This document shows positions 61,313 through 64,000 of a DNA stretch of 64,000 bases, piece after piece. Source of the stretch: Parelaphostrongylus tenuis (Eukaryota; Nematoda; Chromadorea; Rhabditida; Metastrongylidae); the NCBI GenBank assembly GCA_019055375.1, contig JAHQIW010004482.1:29422-93421 (forward strand), given 5' to 3'. The first letter of the stretch is position 1. Every line of letters begins with the position of its first letter. The notes beneath the pieces are model-generated. The model saw only the letters and a list, made by a program, of their open reading frames with translations, did no database searches and was not told where the DNA came from. The translations under genes and the position numbers were made by a program.

Positions 61313-62160
61313 CATCACTCTTTCTACGCTACAATGCATGATATTTTGGCTGCTACTATGGCGCTAAGGAGATTTCAAAATTTCGATTTACTTTTTTTTA
61401 TTTGAAGGTCTCAATTCCAAACATTTGGATGAAGAAGAACAATGCTTAAGGTTTATTAGTGCAGTCTCTTTTGAGCATTCATGAGGTTCGATTTCCTATA
61501 TAATTCAACAACCGAGAACAAGGCGGTTTCACATGAATCACCTTCGACTTAATGACGGTAAGAAGCAAACAAAATTGACATATCAACATTAAAGATCACT
61601 ATTCTAATAGAATGGCAGAACATTAACAACAAACCCACTTTCCTTACGCCGTCTCGGTTTCTGTACCACTTCTTTCCAGAAACTCGCTTGAAGAGTGCAC
61701 CGAAAGCATTCGTGGTGGTTTGAAGAGATAGGTGCCGCAGAGAGCGCCTAATCCAAACGCCCGTAGGAAGCAGAATGATTGAAAACAACTCACGAGTCAC
61801 TCTAATATAGCGACATAATACGAAGATAAAGCCTTATCAATATCACACACTACACAAAACAAAGAAGATACGCGCAACAAAATTGAAGAGTTCGCCCTTC
61901 CCGCGCAAGTACATTGTCACTGGAGCACGAAATCTCAAATGCTATTACGCTCCTAATACATTGAGTACGACAGGCCCATGGTGCTAGACAGGTTACCTGT
62001 TCATCTTCCCCTTACGACGTTTTCTTCACTTTTTTGGAGTCGATTAGTACTGAACGTTCTTTGATGGCAGAACCTTCATAGCAAGAAGACCGTCCATTTG
62101 TCTAATATTTCAGCCCTTTGATAAGAAACGTTCTAGCAATAAGGGATGGGGAACTTGTTC
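61313..62160. other. region with no recognised gene
   Basis: Nothing supported. AT-rich, no repeat family recognised. Confidence 0.4.
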
Positions 62161-62698
62161 TTTGCGTTCTTTTCCATGGTGTTGCCAAATTAGAATTTGA
62201 CGGCATATTTTTCTTTACGGTGTATGACTTGTTAGAAGAAACTTATATAGAAGTAAACGCACTCAGTATTGGGGAACGTGTGCAATGCTTTCCTTGTTAC
62301 CCTATAATCTACGTATCGTACAATTACTGATGATAAGGCAAATCAGGTTTTTTCAATGATTATACTATCCAACACTGCGTTTGCTTTACTATAAGGATCT
62401 TACTGGGTCATGTTAACCTGTGGCCATTTAGTAGTGGATTTTAACCATCTCACAACAATACAGAAGAGCGCATGTGGCCCAGTGGTTGGATGTGCTCTGC
62501 GCTGCACATGAGGTCGATAGCTCGATTTCACGTTCATGGCTCACCAAACCGTCCAACCTTCCGGTGTTGGTGAATTGCTACCGGACTGGTCGTAGACTTC
62601 TCTGGGAGGTTAAGCAGCACTGAATCGATACAGCGGTTAACCACCGAAAGTCTTTGTTAAGGCCAGATATGCATTCAGTCACCTCAGACGAAGTTAGA
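62161..62698 (+). repeat. left arm of a near-perfect inverted repeat
   Basis: This arm is the reverse complement of 63462-64000 with only one visible difference (six versus seven T). It contains most of a SINE. The other arm reaches the window end, so the repeat probably continues. Confidence 0.9.
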
Positions 62699-62762
62699 AA
62701 TTGAAGACGAATCCATGGCAAACCCATCAAGGATCGATCAACGCCGCGAACTTCATCCTTCA
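62464..62762 (+). repeat. tRNA-derived SINE crossing the arm boundary
   Basis: Head AGAGCGCATGTGGCCCAGTG, body CAGCGGTTAACCACCGAAAG, tail CGCCGCGAACTTCATCCTTC. The inverted-repeat identity stops inside it at 62698. Confidence 0.8.
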
Positions 62763-62999
62763 TCGTTTTTATCCATTAGTGTCAATTCATGTGCATGTTA
62801 TTATTTAGCGGTAAACAACTTTCCTTGGACTATATAGAGATAAACATATTCGAATTGGTTTGTTTAATTTCAAACGTCCTTGACGGCCCATAGCGATATC
62901 ATCATCGTGAAACTTCATTTTACACGACACTAAGCGTCTACTTGTCGAAAAAATCAGTACTGAATTTCTCCTTTTTATATCTCGATCTTTAAATATTAG

Positions 63000-63220
63000 A
63001 TCTCGTGAGCTTTGGCAGTAGAGCAGTAAACCCCAGACTAATAACCAGAAGTATTTAAAACTGTTTGAAGACACTACTCAAAGTGTTCTCCGCTAATCTG
63101 AACACACTTATCCGTTCTCTCAGGCAATAAATTAATACCGCTTTGTGAAAAATTTGCTGAGCGTTCTTTTGGTACCATATTTGTCAATACTTCTCGCATC
63201 ATGGCTGCTCAACGAACTAT
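63000..63220 (-). pseudogene. mariner transposase C-terminal fragment
   Basis: The minus strand encodes SGINLLPERTDKCVQISGEH followed by FE, matching the mariner C-terminal LPxRWxKCIxxxGxYF motif. It lies in the spacer between the inverted arms. Confidence 0.65.
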
Positions 63221-63461
63221 CGCAAATTGCTGCATTACAAGTATGAAATGGGACTCGATGTAGAGTTCACCCTCGAGAAAATTAATTGTCCAAAGGCTCA
63301 GAGATTTTTGCCCTTGCAAACAGCGTTTCCGTTTTTTTGCTCAGTTTCGCTTAGGCAACACCAACTTGAACGACCAGCTGCAAGGCCAACGAGGGGCTCC
63401 AATTCGGCCTCGAAAACGATTCGCGTCTAAGGCTATGCTTATTATCTGGGACGGGACCGCA

Positions 63462-64000
63462 TCTAACTTCGTCTGAGGTGACTGAATGCATATCTGGCCT
63501 TAACAAAGACTTTCGGTGGTTAACCGCTGTATCGATTCAGTGCTGCTTAACCTCCCAGAGAAGTCTACGACCAGTCCGGTAGCAATTCACCAACACCGGA
63601 AGGTTGGACGGTTTGGTGAGCCATGAACGTGAAATCGAGCTATCGACCTCATGTGCAGCGCAGAGCACATCCAACCACTGGGCCACATGCGCTCTTCTGT
63701 ATTGTTGTGAGATGGTTAAAATCCACTACTAAATGGCCACAGGTTAACATGACCCAGTAAGATCCTTATAGTAAAGCAAACGCAGTGTTGGATAGTATAA
63801 TCATTGAAAAAAACCTGATTTGCCTTATCATCAGTAATTGTACGATACGTAGATTATAGGGTAACAAGGAAAGCATTGCACACGTTCCCCAATACTGAGT
63901 GCGTTTACTTCTATATAAGTTTCTTCTAACAAGTCATACACCGTAAAGAAAAATATGCCGTCAAATTCTAATTTGGCAACACCATGGAAAAGAACGCAAA
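63462..64000 (-). repeat. right arm of the inverted repeat, with partial SINE
   Basis: It mirrors 62161-62698. The SINE part is 63462-63700 (minus strand), truncated exactly at the arm boundary, so the copy here has no tail. Confidence 0.9.

Overview
This is nuclear DNA of a nematode, most likely a clade V (strongylid or hookworm-like) worm. The main evidence is a nearly complete liprin-alpha gene whose predicted protein follows Caenorhabditis SYD-2 closely. Other evidence is many short exons with TTTCAG-type acceptors, AT-rich introns and a very heavy load of short interspersed repeats. The species call is inference. Almost all short open frames in the window are shadows or repeat-derived; only two genes are well supported.

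Layout. 1-2.6 kb: no gene recognised. 2.6-12.66 kb (+): a 19-exon coiled-coil gene of unknown identity with a Ser/Pro/Arg-rich C-terminus; its 5' end is not found. A rearranged Penelope-like retroelement with a GIY-YIG domain and a hammerhead ribozyme in its pseudo-LTR sits in its largest intron (6.77-8.23 kb). 12.7-15.2 kb: short intergenic region between two convergent genes. 15.18-38.22 kb (-): syd-2 / liprin-alpha, 27 coding exons recovered (about 1,100 residues), from an ATG four bases behind a splice acceptor through the third SAM domain; only the short last exon is not identified. 38-64 kb: no convincing gene, but tRNA-derived SINEs, TA/CA microsatellites, internally deleted mariner copies, hairpin-forming palindromes, a 3.8 kb block of diverged repeats and, at the right edge, a nearly perfect inverted repeat of about 538 bp arms running off the window.

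Mobile DNA. At least 20 copies of one tRNA-derived SINE (about 300 bp) lie in introns and intergenic DNA, some with 11-14 bp target duplications. A second tRNA-like family, a palindromic 186 bp MITE, fold-back mariner derivatives and several hammerhead-like hairpin pairs also recur. Nested insertions give relative ages: mariner into SINE at 20.4-21.0 kb and MITE into SINE at 21.8 kb.

Quality. At least four coding exons need a one-base change in or beside a short A run to stay in frame, and two more places look similar. Homopolymer errors in a draft assembly are the simplest explanation, so these should not be read as pseudogene evidence without checking. The two genes are convergent neighbours with no visible functional link. 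syd-2 encodes the presynaptic active-zone scaffold; the coiled-coil gene cannot be assigned a role from sequence alone.
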